DNA from: Sinorhizobium glycinis
GTDB lineage: Bacteria; Pseudomonadota; Alphaproteobacteria; Rhizobiales; Rhizobiaceae
DNA length: 64,000 bases
Assembly (NCBI RefSeq): GCF_001651865.1
Contig: NZ_LPUX01000061.1
Span: forward strand, 488,912-552,911
Reading direction: 5' to 3'
Shown here: positions 7,531 to 15,812 of the stretch, in pieces
Layout: the number at the start of each line of letters is the position of its first letter
Numbering within the stretch: the stretch's first letter is position 1
Notes under the pieces: generated by a model
Database searches by the model: none
The model's input: the letters and a program-made list of their open reading frames with translations, nothing else
What the model was told of the DNA's origin: nothing
Made by a program: the position numbers and the translations under genes

Positions 7531-9525
7531 TCAGTCGGCGGGTCCATTTCCGGAGAGTAGTCCTTCGAGCTCACGACCTTCGAGCCGCTTTTTCCTTTGC
7601 AAGGTAGTTGCGAACTCCATCAGTTCGGCCTTGCGTGCTGACAAGAGGTCCTTCGCTCGCTGGAACTCTCTGTTCAAGACAGCGTCGATTTCCTTCCGGA
7701 GGAACGGGTCCTGCCACAGCGCTAATGCGTCGCCAGGATCGACGGCCTTCGGAGCAAAGACCAAGGAATTCCCTAGACCGTACTCGCTGACCATTTCGAT
7801 CGCCATCGCGGTTGCGAGCGCCAAGTCGCTTTCCTTCGTGCCGCCGGAAGAAGTAGACCGGTCCTCGTAGGCGATCTCTTCAGCGGCCAAACCGCCCAGT
7901 GTCATGGCGATATGATTGAGAATGCTACTCCTCGTGCGAAAAGTGCGCTTGGGAGTCTCGACGAGCGCCATCCCGTTCCCGGTTGTTTGCGTAGGATGAA
8001 TGTCACGATGATCATAAATCTCCACCAGTTGAACGGTGCCGACCGTTAAATGGTGAGCAAGGAGAGCATGGCCTGCTTCGTGAATCGCGACGCGCAGCAG
8101 TGCTTGGTCGTCTAGCGCTTGGCGCTCGGGCATATATTCTTCTACATCGGTTAAAGTCACCGCTCGATTGTTCTCACGAGCCCGCCGCCTTGCCTGCCGC
8201 GCAAGATTTTCGATGTCGGCTCCGGAATAGCCGACAAGTCTCGCGGCCAGATTTCGAAGCTGAGGCTCATCGACGAGAGAGGGAAGATAGAAACTGAGTA
8301 TGTCGCCTCTTGCCTTGATGTCGGGAAGAGGAAAATAAATGTGTCGTTCGAGCCGACCGCTTCTGAGCACCGCGGGATCAATTTGGTCGGGACGATTGCA
8401 TGCGCCCATAACAATGACGCCTTCGCGGCCATCTACTCCGTCCAGCGCTTCCAGCAAACCGTTCACGACTTGTGTGGAATAGTTTCGGTGCCTCGCAGGA
8501 AAGCGGTTCCTGTCGCCGACGCTGTCGATCTCATCAATGAACAAAAGTGATGGCGCGTCCGCTTTCGCTTCGGCGAAGCTTGCATACATCGCCCGCAACA
8601 GGTCGCCTAGCGCTCCGTCCTTTGAGCTTTGCCATCGCGACAAAGAGGTTGCAACCAAATGCATACCGCATTCTTGAGCGAGCACCCGAGCAAACCTGGT
8701 TTTTCCCGTTCCAGGTGGCCCGTAGATGAGCACACCACGGTCTACCTCCGACCACGGCAGTGTTCCCTGCCGCCATGCCGCAATGTCCTTCTTCAGATTC
8801 TGTGCCCACTCACCTGCCGGGCCGAAACCGGTAGTTGTAGATTGCGGAACAACCTCTGATAAAATCTTCTCAGGTGCCGCAAAGGACTTCAGCTTGGAAA
8901 TTGCGACTTCGGCGGAATGACCGAGTCGGAACACGGCATCGATACGTTCGCTCGGCTCCTTAGAGATCATGGCGATTGCTTCGTCGGTGAGGTCTTCGCA
9001 CTTCAAAAGCGATGACAAAGCTCGGAAATGCCGCTCTAAGCCAAGGTCTATCTTGGCGCGGAACGTTGCTGCAATCTCAAAATCCGGGTGAATTTCGGTC
9101 TCTTCAGCGGTAAAAATCACAAGTTTCGGTGCGGCCAGATAGTCGCTCGTATCGATTTCCCAACGTCCCTTGCGGTCGCGAGCGGCCGCGTGATTTAGAA
9201 ACCGCAGTTCATTGTTGTGGCCAAATGCCATGGAGGCGGCCGCTTGCACGTCTGGCACGCGCCAAACTTTGGGGACGTCGATGACAATGACGAAAGCGGG
9301 CTTCGCGAACACGAGGCGATGCATGCGAACGAACCGAACGAAACCGCAATAGGCGATAAAGTTGCGGCTGGACTTTAACAGTGCGGCCATTCCGGCGCGG
9401 GAATGCAGAGCCAGTCCGGAGTGAAGAAAGGCGTTCCTATTTTCGAGGGCGGCCCGCCGCAGTTGCATTAGAACCGAAGTGAATTCCATTGGAACATTCG
9501 TAATGGGGGCGTCGTTCCTGCGCAT
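7531..9525 (-). CDS. Soluble FtsH-like AAA+ ATPase / zinc metalloprotease
   Basis: 664-aa AAA+ protease. Residues 1-250 form an unrecognised N-terminal region without the two transmembrane helices of true FtsH. The AAA+ module has Walker A GPPGTGKT (269-276), Walker B LLFIDE (327-332), sensor/SRH residues GACNRPDQID and an Arg-finger segment RSGRLER. The M41 peptidase domain has HEAGH (482-486) and the likely third zinc ligand in KESDLALA (about 567). So it should unfold and degrade proteins in the cytosol. It lies 9 nt from, and in the same direction as, the DUF6634-like gene (9534-9836), and a divergent double-XRE regulator sits upstream. This trio recurs, as far as I recall, on rhizobial plasmids and islands, and its target is unknown. 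Confidence 0.85.
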   Translation of the reverse strand: MRRNDAPITNVPMEFTSVLMQLRRAALENRNAFLHSGLALHSRAGMAALLKSSRNFIAYCGFVRFVRMHRLVFAKPAFVIVIDVPKVWRVPDVQAAASMAFGHNNELRFLNHAAARDRKGRWEIDTSDYLAAPKLVIFTAEETEIHPDFEIAATFRAKIDLGLERHFRALSSLLKCEDLTDEAIAMISKEPSERIDAVFRLGHSAEVAISKLKSFAAPEKILSEVVPQSTTTGFGPAGEWAQNLKKDIAAWRQGTLPWSEVDRGVLIYGPPGTGKTRFARVLAQECGMHLVATSLSRWQSSKDGALGDLLRAMYASFAEAKADAPSLLFIDEIDSVGDRNRFPARHRNYSTQVVNGLLEALDGVDGREGVIVMGACNRPDQIDPAVLRSGRLERHIYFPLPDIKARGDILSFYLPSLVDEPQLRNLAARLVGYSGADIENLARQARRRARENNRAVTLTDVEEYMPERQALDDQALLRVAIHEAGHALLAHHLTVGTVQLVEIYDHRDIHPTQTTGNGMALVETPKRTFRTRSSILNHIAMTLGGLAAEEIAYEDRSTSSGGTKESDLALATAMAIEMVSEYGLGNSLVFAPKAVDPGDALALWQDPFLRKEIDAVLNREFQRAKDLLSARKAELMEFATTLQRKKRLEGRELEGLLSGNGPAD

Positions 9526-9533
9526 GTCGGCTC

Positions 9534-9836
9534 TCAGACAGCGGGGCGCTTCAGTCGGTACCAGCGATTCAATGTGCGTGCGATGCCCAGGTTTTCATCA
9601 AAGTAATAGACCTCGCTCGTCACCCCCGGCCTGCCGTCGCTAATCGTGGGGTGCCCCGTCATACGGCCAGCGAGGCAGGGTACTGCCCGCTTGAAGAGCA
9701 TATAGTCATCGATCCAAACGGCCTCGCCGGAAAGGTGAATCCGCTTGTCATTGGCGACGCGCTCCAAGTCCTGTGCGAGCGCACGGAGTCGACCAATTAG
9801 CTTATGTGGCTCTTCGCCCAACCATTCAGAAGACAT
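9534..9836 (-). CDS. DUF6634-like small protein
   Basis: 100-aa protein starting at ATG 9836, chosen because GGAG lies 9 nt upstream; a longer frame to 9911 has a poor N-terminus. The sequence runs from a helix (LIGRLRALAQDLERV) through a short insert to AVPCLAGRMTGHPTISDGRP, then YYFDENLGIARTLNRWYRL. This RLRALA-DLE ... R-VPCL-G--TGHP-I-DGRP ... W-RTLSR-YRLG-like pattern is what I associate with DUF6634, found in alphaproteobacteria. It is the first gene of a two-gene transcript with the AAA+ protease, so it may be an adaptor or regulator of that protease (inference). Confidence 0.65.
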   Translation of the reverse strand: MSSEWLGEEPHKLIGRLRALAQDLERVANDKRIHLSGEAVWIDDYMLFKRAVPCLAGRMTGHPTISDGRPGVTSEVYYFDENLGIARTLNRWYRLKRPAV

Positions 9837-9981
9837 CAAGCAACTCCGATTCGAGGTAAATTTCCTTTCCATAGGAAGCACGCAGCTGCATATGGAGTCA
9901 AGAAAATGCATACAGCGCTCAAATATCGCATTGCGTGCTCAAAATGTTGACATTTCGCGGCGTCGGCTGCTTGTCGGCCTT

Positions 9982-10485
9982 ATGGATTTTCATGGTGGGA
10001 GTTTCCGTGCTGCTCGGTCCTTGCTTGGTTTAGGGCAAGCAGGGGTTGCCAGCCGTGCCGAAGTGGACCGCAACGTCGTCTTTCGCGTGGAGGCGGGAAA
10101 TTACCAAAGGGCACTTCGGCCACAGGCAACCAAACTGAAACGCTTCTATGAGAAAGTCGGAATAGAGTTCATCGAGGGAACCGCCGAGCACGGGCCAGGG
10201 ATTCGGTGGGACACCAACAAAGTTGACGAGCTCGTTCACCGAGCGCACCTGCGAGCGGGCAGGGCGCTCGTAGGAATGCTTCAGGCAGATTTGGCTGCAA
10301 AAGCAAACGTAAGCCAAAGTCTCATCAGTCGCTTTGCGAGCGGCAAAACTCAAACAATTCCGTCGATCGAGTTTGATAAGATCGCATCTGCGCTCAGGGA
10401 TAAGGGCGTTGAGTTGATAGACGAGCCCAAAAAGAGAGAGGCCGGGGTTCAGTTAATACTGCCACTGGCGCAACCCGATGAGTGA
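9982..10485 (+). CDS. Transcriptional regulator with two XRE-type HTH domains
   Basis: 167-aa protein built from two related helix-turn-helix units. The first (about residues 8-60) has RAARSLLGLGQAGVASRAEV, then VFRVEAGNYQR and KLKRFYEKVGIEFIEG. The second (about 85-150) has RAGRALVGMLQADLAAKANV, then LISRFASGKTQT and IASALRDKGVELIDE. Each unit ends with the GIEFIEG/GVELIDE strand seen after many XRE domains. The start ATG 9982 gives the complete first HTH; upstream codons look non-coding. Divergent from the DUF6634-protease transcript, with 145 bp between the two starts, so the simplest reading is that it regulates that operon and itself. Confidence 0.75.
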   Translation: MDFHGGSFRAARSLLGLGQAGVASRAEVDRNVVFRVEAGNYQRALRPQATKLKRFYEKVGIEFIEGTAEHGPGIRWDTNKVDELVHRAHLRAGRALVGMLQADLAAKANVSQSLISRFASGKTQTIPSIEFDKIASALRDKGVELIDEPKKREAGVQLILPLAQPDE

Positions 10486-10509
10486 TCACTAAATCTCGGA
10501 GGGAGAAAG

Positions 10510-10526
10510 CCCAGCCGGAGGCTGGG
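10510..10526 (+). terminator. Candidate terminator hairpin after regulator gene
   Basis: CCCAGCC-GGA-GGCTGGG forms a 7-bp GC stem 25 nt after the stop of the double-XRE gene. There is no T-run, so it may be a stability hairpin or a weak terminator. Confidence 0.35.
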
Positions 10527-10545
10527 TCCTAAGGCGTCCTGCCAC

Positions 10546-10595
10546 TCAGGCTGAAGCAGCTACAGCGCAATTTGAAACGCGCAGCTTCAGCCTGA
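10546..10595. repeat. Perfect 12-bp inverted repeat
   Basis: TCAGGCTGAAGC (10546-10557) and GCTTCAGCCTGA (10584-10595) are exact inverse copies with a 26-nt interior that itself carries short GCGC arms. The size and symmetry suit a recombinase or regulator site, or an RNA hairpin. No T-run follows. Confidence 0.6.
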
Positions 10596-10958
10596 TTACG
10601 CACAGTCATTCGCCATCTCGGGTAAACAATTTCTGAGGAGGTAGGGGGGTGTCGACTAAGCGCTGGAACGTTTGATCACTGCCAGCGACGAAATTTGATT
10701 CGCTACCTGGGCTTCTTCATTGCAACGCAGGGGCATTTCGCGTTGGGCGGTAAACTCTAAAACCAGGACGCTACGATCTCGTTGGGAATGAATCCACGAA
10801 TTCCGGTGTCAAGCATGACATGACGGAAGAGCTGGTCAACGCAAGTGTGCCACTTGCGTCCTACACTGCGTTCCGGCCCAAAGGGGTGACAAGCTCTCCC
10901 TTACATGTCGTGCGAGAGGTATCGGGACGGGGAACATCAAGGGCCGCCCGATGGGCGG

Positions 10959-10985
10959 GTTCGATCCCTCCGGGGGGGATCGAAC
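10959..10985. repeat. Perfect 10-bp inverted repeat
   Basis: GTTCGATCCC (10959-10968) and GGGATCGAAC (10976-10985) pair perfectly around a 7-nt loop. The first arm resembles a tRNA T-arm sequence, but the rest of a tRNA is absent. It lies about 150 bp from the thyA junction and may belong to the island end. Confidence 0.5.
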
Positions 10986-11108
10986 AGGGAACAAGCCCTT
11001 AGGCATGAGCGGCAAATCCAAACGACTTACTTGATGTCGAAGACGGGAATCAACGATAATGACGGATAGCGATAGAAGGGTCATTTCGACAAAACATGGT
11101 ACCGAATT

Positions 11109-11408
11109 ATGAAAAAAACTGATGATGTCGGAAAACCGTTCAACATCGCGTCCTATGCGCTGTTGACGATGATGGTGGCGCAGGTGACGGGGCTGAAACC
11201 GGGCGATTTCGTTCACACGCTCGGCGACGCGCATATCTACCACAACCACTTCGAACAGGCGCGGCTCCAACTGACGAGGACGCCGAAGGCGCTGCCGAGG
11301 ATGGAGATCAATCCGGCGGTGAAGGACCTATTTTCCTTCAAGTTCGAAGACTTTGCGCTCGTGGGCTACGAAGCCGATTCACACATCAAGGCGCCCGTCG
11401 CGGTCTGA
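11109..11408 (+). pseudogene. thyA: thyA 3' remnant (thymidylate synthase, last ~90 residues)
   Basis: Thymidylate synthase makes dTMP from dUMP with methylene-THF. Only the C-terminal part is present: homology starts at [10 protein letters not shown] (nt about 11136) and runs through [28 protein letters not shown] to the normal end [14 protein letters not shown]. The substrate-binding Asn of [10 protein letters not shown] and the DAHIYxNH motif are present, but the catalytic Cys and all upstream domains are missing. An apparent ATG at 11109 adds only nine foreign residues. The ordinary thyA-folA neighbourhood follows immediately, so the break is best explained by insertion of the island at this point. 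An intact thyA may exist at the other island end. Confidence 0.9.
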
Positions 11409-11552
11409 TCAGGAAACCAAAAGGTATCCGGGGTGGATTTGCCGGCCGCGTCTCATATGTTCTGCGAATAAGAATGTGAAGCACCGTGAGGGCCCGCTCG
11501 GCCCGATCATGTTTCGCTAAAGCCGGCGGCGACCGGTGGACGGGAGGTCTTG

Positions 11553-12158
11553 ATGCTGACGCTGATCCATGCACCCTTGTCGCGCTCATCGCGGATCATC
11601 TGGCTGCTCGAGGAACTCGGCGCCGAATACGGGATTCGCTACGTCGATATCCGCCGCTGGGACGGTTCAGGTGGTCCGGACGAGAACAATCCGCATCCGC
11701 ACAAGCAGGTGCCGGCACTCCTCCACGACGGGACGCTGGTCTGGGAGTCGGCCGCGGTCGTGCAATATCTGACCGACCTCTACCCCGACTCCAGTCTCGG
11801 GCGGCCGCCGGGCCACCCGGATCGCGGCGCCTACCTCTCCTGGCTCGCCTATTATGCGGGCGTGATCGAGCCGACGGCGCTTGCCCATATTTCCGGCGTC
11901 ACAGTCAACAATCCGGCGCTGGCGCGCCTTTATACCGAGATGTGCGCGCATGTGATCGATGTGGTGACGCGCCAGCCCTATCTTATCGGCGAGCGGATGA
12001 GTGCGGCCGATCTGCTACTTGCAAGCGCTCTGCAATGGATGCGCAAAATCCTGCCGGAAAGCGACGTCATCGACCGCTACATCCGCGTCGTGACCGATCG
12101 GCCGGCGCTTCTGCGGGCCCGCGAAATCGACAGCAAGCCGAGTGGTTTCCATGACTGA
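11553..12158 (+). CDS. Glutathione S-transferase family protein
   Basis: 201-aa GST-fold protein. The N-terminal thioredoxin-like domain starts MLTLIHAPLSRSSRIIWLLEEL, the usual position of the glutathione-activating Ser/Tyr (here Ser in the PLSRSSR loop). It also has the cis-Pro segment KQVPALLHDG and the ESAAVVQYL glutathione-binding motif. The C-terminal all-helical domain includes MSAADLLLASAL. Start ATG 11553 follows GGGAGG with good spacing; the TTG just before it is less likely. It overlaps folA by 8 nt, so the two are translationally coupled. In rhizobia a GST gene is regularly found between thyA and folA, though its substrate is unknown. Confidence 0.88.
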   Translation: MLTLIHAPLSRSSRIIWLLEELGAEYGIRYVDIRRWDGSGGPDENNPHPHKQVPALLHDGTLVWESAAVVQYLTDLYPDSSLGRPPGHPDRGAYLSWLAYYAGVIEPTALAHISGVTVNNPALARLYTEMCAHVIDVVTRQPYLIGERMSAADLLLASALQWMRKILPESDVIDRYIRVVTDRPALLRAREIDSKPSGFHD

Positions 12159-12690
12159 TGCAACACCTGAATCGAAGATCGTCATCGTCGTCGCGGTCGC
12201 GACGAATGGCGTGATCGGACGTGAGGGCGACCTGCCTTGGCGGCTTTCGACCGATCTCAAGCGCTTCAAGGCGCTAACGATCGGCAAGCCGGTTATCATG
12301 GGAAGAAAGACCTGGGCGTCGCTCGGTCGCCCATTGCCCAATCGGCCGAACATCGTCATCAGCCGCGACCCCGGCTTCATGGCCGCCGGAGCCGAGGTCG
12401 CCCGGTCGCTCCAGGAGGCCCTCGAGAGGGCGCGGGCGCATGCGGCGGGACTTGGCACCGACGAGATCTGCATCATAGGCGGTGGCGAGATTTACCGGCA
12501 GTCGATCGATCTTGCCGACGTGCTGCACGTGACCGAGGTGCAGGCGGAGGTGGATGGGGACACGCGCTTTCCGCCGATCGATCCGCAGTCTTTCGAGAAG
12601 GTCTTCGAGGAGGATCTGCCGCGCGGCGAGAAGGACAGCCATGCGATGCATTTTGTCACGTGGCGGCGGCGTGAAACGCTGGCAAAATAG
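12151..12690 (+). CDS. folA: Dihydrofolate reductase
   Basis: 179 aa. Reduces dihydrofolate to tetrahydrofolate with NADPH and recycles the DHF made by thymidylate synthase. Visible signatures: VVAVATNGVIGREGDLPWRL (active-site loop with the WRLSTDLKRFK segment carrying the catalytic Asp), GKPVIMGRKTW (NADPH binding), LPNRPNIVISRD, and IIGGGEIYRQ. Normal length for the family. Start ATG 12151 overlaps the GST stop (ATGACTGA). Next to the thyA end, as expected for the folate cycle. Confidence 0.95.
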   Translation: MTDATPESKIVIVVAVATNGVIGREGDLPWRLSTDLKRFKALTIGKPVIMGRKTWASLGRPLPNRPNIVISRDPGFMAAGAEVARSLQEALERARAHAAGLGTDEICIIGGGEIYRQSIDLADVLHVTEVQAEVDGDTRFPPIDPQSFEKVFEEDLPRGEKDSHAMHFVTWRRRETLAK

Positions 12691-12794
12691 CGGAAGCCTC
12701 AAGCGGCGGCACAGGCCGACTTCGTTCCTTTCCGACCGCGCTGCGAAGCCGTCAACTATTTTTAGCACTTTACGGTGAACTCGCCCGTATCGCG

Positions 12795-12823
12795 TTGAAA
12801 GCAATGCACATGATACCTATAAC
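12795..12823 (+). promoter_or_regulatory. Sigma-70-type promoter for hflKC
   Basis: TTGAAA (12795-12800), a 17-bp spacer, and TATAAC (12818-12823). This would give a leader of roughly 65 nt before the hflK start at 12896. Confidence 0.6.
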
Positions 12824-12895
12824 GAGATCACGTCGTGACCGGCCGCGTGTCTGCGGCGCGTTCAGCGAGAGAATATTCTTTGAAGAGAGGTTTTG

Positions 12896-13978
12896 ATGCC
12901 CTGGAGCAATCAAAATGGCGGCGGCGGCCCTTGGGGCGGCGGCGGCAATCAAGGGCCATGGGGTCAGGGAAACAGGCCGCGCGGCGGCCGAGGCGGGCCA
13001 CCGGATCTGGAAGAGATCATTCGTCGCGGCCAGGATCAATTGAAGAATGTGGTCCCGGGCGGCTTCAACGGCGGCGTCTTCGTCATCATTGGCCTGTTGA
13101 TCGTCGGGTTCCTGCTGCTCAATTCGATCTATACCGTGCAGCCGGATGAACGCGGTGTCGAAATGCGGTTCGGGAAGCCGAAGGAGGAAATCTCCATGCC
13201 CGGCCTGCACTATCACTTCTGGCCGCTTGAGACCGTCGAGATCGTCAAGGTGACGGAGCAGCAGCTCAATATCGGCAGCCGCGTCGGCTCCCAGTCCAGC
13301 GCGGGCCTGATGCTGACCGGCGACCAGAATATCGTCAATGTGCAGTTCTCCGTACTGTTCTCGGTCACCGATCCGAAGTCCTATCTCTTCAACGTCGAAA
13401 ACCCGGCGGATACGCTGCAGCAGGTGGCTGAAAGCGCCATGCGCGAGGTCGTCGGCCGGCGCCCGGCGCAGGACATCTTCCGCGACAACCGCCAGGCGAT
13501 CGCCGCGGACGTCAAGAATACGATCCAGGCGACCATGGATACCTACGGCGCCGGCATCTCGGTGAACACCGTTGCGATCGAGGATGCGGCGCCGCCGCGC
13601 GAAGTGGCCGATGCGTTCGACGAGGTGCAGCGCGCCGAGCAGGACGAGGACCGTTTCGTCGAGGAAGCCAACCAGTACGCCAACCAGGTGCTCGGCAAGG
13701 CGCGAGGCCAGGGAGCGCAGATCCGCGAAGAGGCGGCTGCCTACAAGGACCGTGTCGTCAAGGAAGCCCAGGGTGAGGCACAGCGGTTCATTTCGGTCTA
13801 TGACGCCTATTCCAAGGCGCCGGAAGTCACGCGCAGGCGGCTTTATCTCGAAACCATGCAGGATGTTCTCGGCAAGTCGAAGAAGGTCATTCTCGATGAG
13901 AAGAACGGCCAGGGCGTGCTGCCCTATCTGCCGCTCAACGAAATTGGCCGACCCTCGCAGTCGGGAGGTACCCAATGA
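12896..13978 (+). CDS. hflK: HflK, FtsH protease modulator
   Basis: 360-aa SPFH/band-7 membrane protein that forms with HflC a large periplasmic cage around FtsH and limits its action on membrane proteins. Layout: a Gly/Asn/Trp-rich cytoplasmic N-terminus (about 1-55), one transmembrane helix (VFVIIGLLIVGFLLLNSIYTV), then the band-7 domain beginning PDERGVEMRFGKPKEE. A long coiled-coil follows (EDRFVEEANQYANQVLGKARGQ to YSKAPEVTRRRLYLE). Start ATG 12896 follows GAAGAGAGG; the TTG one codon earlier is unlikely. Stop overlaps hflC by 4 nt. Confidence 0.95.
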   Translation: MPWSNQNGGGGPWGGGGNQGPWGQGNRPRGGRGGPPDLEEIIRRGQDQLKNVVPGGFNGGVFVIIGLLIVGFLLLNSIYTVQPDERGVEMRFGKPKEEISMPGLHYHFWPLETVEIVKVTEQQLNIGSRVGSQSSAGLMLTGDQNIVNVQFSVLFSVTDPKSYLFNVENPADTLQQVAESAMREVVGRRPAQDIFRDNRQAIAADVKNTIQATMDTYGAGISVNTVAIEDAAPPREVADAFDEVQRAEQDEDRFVEEANQYANQVLGKARGQGAQIREEAAAYKDRVVKEAQGEAQRFISVYDAYSKAPEVTRRRLYLETMQDVLGKSKKVILDEKNGQGVLPYLPLNEIGRPSQSGGTQ

Positions 13979-14910
13979 TAAACAATCGCAGCTCAATCAT
14001 TCTCATCGTTCTCGCGGCGGTGCTGGTCGTCGTCTACTCGTCGGTGTTCGTGGTCAATGAGCGCCAGCAGGCGATCGTCGTCCGCTTCGGCGAGATCCGG
14101 GACGTGAAGACCGAGCCGGGCCTCTACTTCAAGCTGCCCTTTGCCTTCATGGATGCCGACCGCGTGCAATATGTCGAGGACCAGGCGCTCCGCTTCGATC
14201 TCGACAATATCCGGGTGCAGGTCTCCGGCGGCAAGTTCTACGAGGTCGACGCCTTCGTAGTCTACAGGATCGCCGACCCCCGCCGCTTCCGCGAAACGGT
14301 TTCCGGCGACCGGGAATCCGCCGAAGCGCGGCTTCGCACGCGTCTCGATGCGTCGCTGCGCCGCGTCTACGGCTTGAGGGGCTTCGAGGCGGCGCTTTCG
14401 GACGAGCGCGCGTCGATGATGCGCGAAGTTCGCGCCGATCTCAGGGGAGACGCGGAATCGCTGGGTCTCAACATCGAGGACGTACGCATCCGCCGGACCG
14501 ACCTGACCCAGGAAGTCTCGCAGCAGACCTACGACCGCATGAAGGCGGAACGACTGGCCGAGGCCGAACTGATCCGCGCCCGCGGTAACGAAGAGGGCCA
14601 GCGCCGCCGCGCAATCGCCGATCGCCAGGTGGTCGAGATCGTCGCGGAAGCCCAGCGTGATTCGGAAATCCTTCGAGGCGAGGGCGAAGCCGAGCGGACG
14701 GGGATCTTTGCCGACGCCTTCCAGCGCGATCCCAGCTTCTTCGAATTCTACCGCTCGATGGCCGCTTATGCACAGTCGATCGGCAATCCGGATACAACCG
14801 TGGTGCTGTCGCCGCACTCGGAGTTCTTCCGTTATTTCAACAGCGCGGACGGAACAACGACGCCGCCGCTATCGCCGGCCGCGCCGGCGGCACCCGCCGC
14901 GGGAGATTGA
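13975..14910 (+). CDS. hflC: HflC, FtsH protease modulator
   Basis: 311-aa partner of HflK. One N-terminal transmembrane helix (SIILIVLAAVLVVVYSSVFVV) leads straight into the band-7 domain NERQQAIVVRFGEIRDVKTE, the EPGLYFKLPF motif and a helical RTRLDASLRRVYG region. A coiled-coil rich in Ala/Glu/Arg (MKAERLAEAELIRARGNEEG) follows, with a Pro/Ala-rich C-terminus. Begins in the ATGA overlap with hflK, so the subunits are translationally coupled. Confidence 0.95.
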   Translation: MINNRSSIILIVLAAVLVVVYSSVFVVNERQQAIVVRFGEIRDVKTEPGLYFKLPFAFMDADRVQYVEDQALRFDLDNIRVQVSGGKFYEVDAFVVYRIADPRRFRETVSGDRESAEARLRTRLDASLRRVYGLRGFEAALSDERASMMREVRADLRGDAESLGLNIEDVRIRRTDLTQEVSQQTYDRMKAERLAEAELIRARGNEEGQRRRAIADRQVVEIVAEAQRDSEILRGEGEAERTGIFADAFQRDPSFFEFYRSMAAYAQSIGNPDTTVVLSPHSEFFRYFNSADGTTTPPLSPAAPAAPAAGD

Positions 14911-14917
14911 GCGGACG

Positions 14918-15103
14918 ATGTCCGATCTCCTGACCGGGTTTGCATTTTTTCTGATCATCGAGGGGCTGGTGTACGCACTGGCCCCTTTGGTTCTTGTGGA
15001 AATGGCGAAGCGATTGCCGTATGTCCCGGAGCATCAGCTGCGCCTCGCCGGACTGACATCGGTGGCCGTTGGCGTCGGACTTGTTTGGTTGCTTCGAGGA
15101 TAG
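14918..15103 (+). CDS. DUF2065 small membrane protein
   Basis: 61-aa protein with two transmembrane helices (LTGFAFFLIIEGLVYALAP and LAGLTSVAVGVGLVWLLRG) joined by a short basic loop (VEMAKRLPYVPEHQLR). This is the DUF2065 pattern, a gene often directly downstream of hflC in proteobacteria. Starts 8 nt after the hflC stop and is in the same operon. Role unknown; possibly a component of the HflKC membrane assembly. Confidence 0.85.
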   Translation: MSDLLTGFAFFLIIEGLVYALAPLVLVEMAKRLPYVPEHQLRLAGLTSVAVGVGLVWLLRG

Positions 15104-15109
15104 TGCGAA

Positions 15110-15496
15110 ATGCCACATAAACTGCTGATCCGGTTGGTCGATGCCGAATATGCGATTACCCGCCTGAACATCGGGTCCGCTATTCCGGAGTGGCTCCCCG
15201 GGCCGGGGTTCTGGACGGTTTCGAGTTCGCGCGAGGAAATGACGCTCGTCTGCCGCGCCGCCCGCATCCCCTCGAGCGTGCAGAGCTCGCTTGGCTGGCG
15301 CTGTCTCCGCATAGAACAGCATTTCAGCTTCTCCGTGCCGGGTGTCCTGTCTTCGGTGCTTCATCCGCTTTCGGCGGCCGGTGTCGGCGTCTTCGCCAAT
15401 TCGACCTTCAGCACCGACTACGTCTTCGTTGCCGGTTCCGATCTCGATAAAGCGGTGCAGGCGCTGAAGGAGCACGGTCACGAAATCACCACGTGA
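15110..15496 (+). CDS. ACT-domain (CASTOR-like) protein
   Basis: 128-aa protein of two ACT-like halves. The first half has LIRLVDAEYAITRLNIGSAIP and the WTVSSSREEMTLVCRAARIP segment. The second has FSVPGVLSSVLHPLSAAGVGVFANSTFSTDYVFV, the typical strand-helix-strand around a GV-V-A-STF-TDY amino acid-binding loop. These proteins bind amino acids in related systems, but the bacterial role is unassigned. Six nt after the DUF2065 gene, so it ends the hflKC operon. Confidence 0.8.
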   Translation: MPHKLLIRLVDAEYAITRLNIGSAIPEWLPGPGFWTVSSSREEMTLVCRAARIPSSVQSSLGWRCLRIEQHFSFSVPGVLSSVLHPLSAAGVGVFANSTFSTDYVFVAGSDLDKAVQALKEHGHEITT

Positions 15497-15709
15497 TCGG
15501 CGAGACTGAAGCGCGTCGCAGCCAACGTATTTGCGCGGCGCACTTAGGTCCTTGTTATTATGCAGGTCGATACCCCAAATCCGCTGCGCATTTTTGGGCG
15601 ACAGGCATGAGAGATCAGGAAATCGTGTCTGGACGCTCCGGAAATCCGCCGTATCTTGAAAAGAAGATCGTTTGCTGCGCGAAGCAGCCGCCGCAACACA
15701 TTGCGGCAG

Positions 15710-15718
15710 TGGTATAAT
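15710..15718 (+). promoter_or_regulatory. Extended -10 promoter upstream of degP
   Basis: TGGTATAAT (TGnTATAAT) at 15710-15718, about 95 nt before the TTG start of the protease gene. No clear -35 hexamer is visible, which fits extended -10 promoters. The 316-bp gap 15497-15812 otherwise holds no gene. Confidence 0.45.
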
Positions 15719-15812
15719 TCGCCAAGACGGATGGAAACGAACCACGCAGTTGTCGCGGAGCGCCAGAGTCCGTGGTCGGCGTGACGTAAAGGAATGATAG
15801 GAGCACAGCGAC

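Larger units (their letters stand above)
10486..11108. other. Gene-free end of island with several hairpins
   Basis: No gene is supported. It carries three inverted repeats, listed separately (10510-10526, 10546-10595, 10959-10985). The stretch lies between the last island gene and the thyA remnant, so it should contain the island's terminal recombination sequence. No integrase or direct repeat can be identified from this side alone. Confidence 0.5.

Noticed and set aside
10950..10990. Possible tRNA T-arm (GGTTCGATCCC)
   Set aside because: No acceptor, D-arm or anticodon arm can be built around it; it is a simple inverted repeat.
12770..13996. 408-codon frame antisense to hflK
   Set aside because: Shadow frame; hflK is unmistakable on the plus strand.
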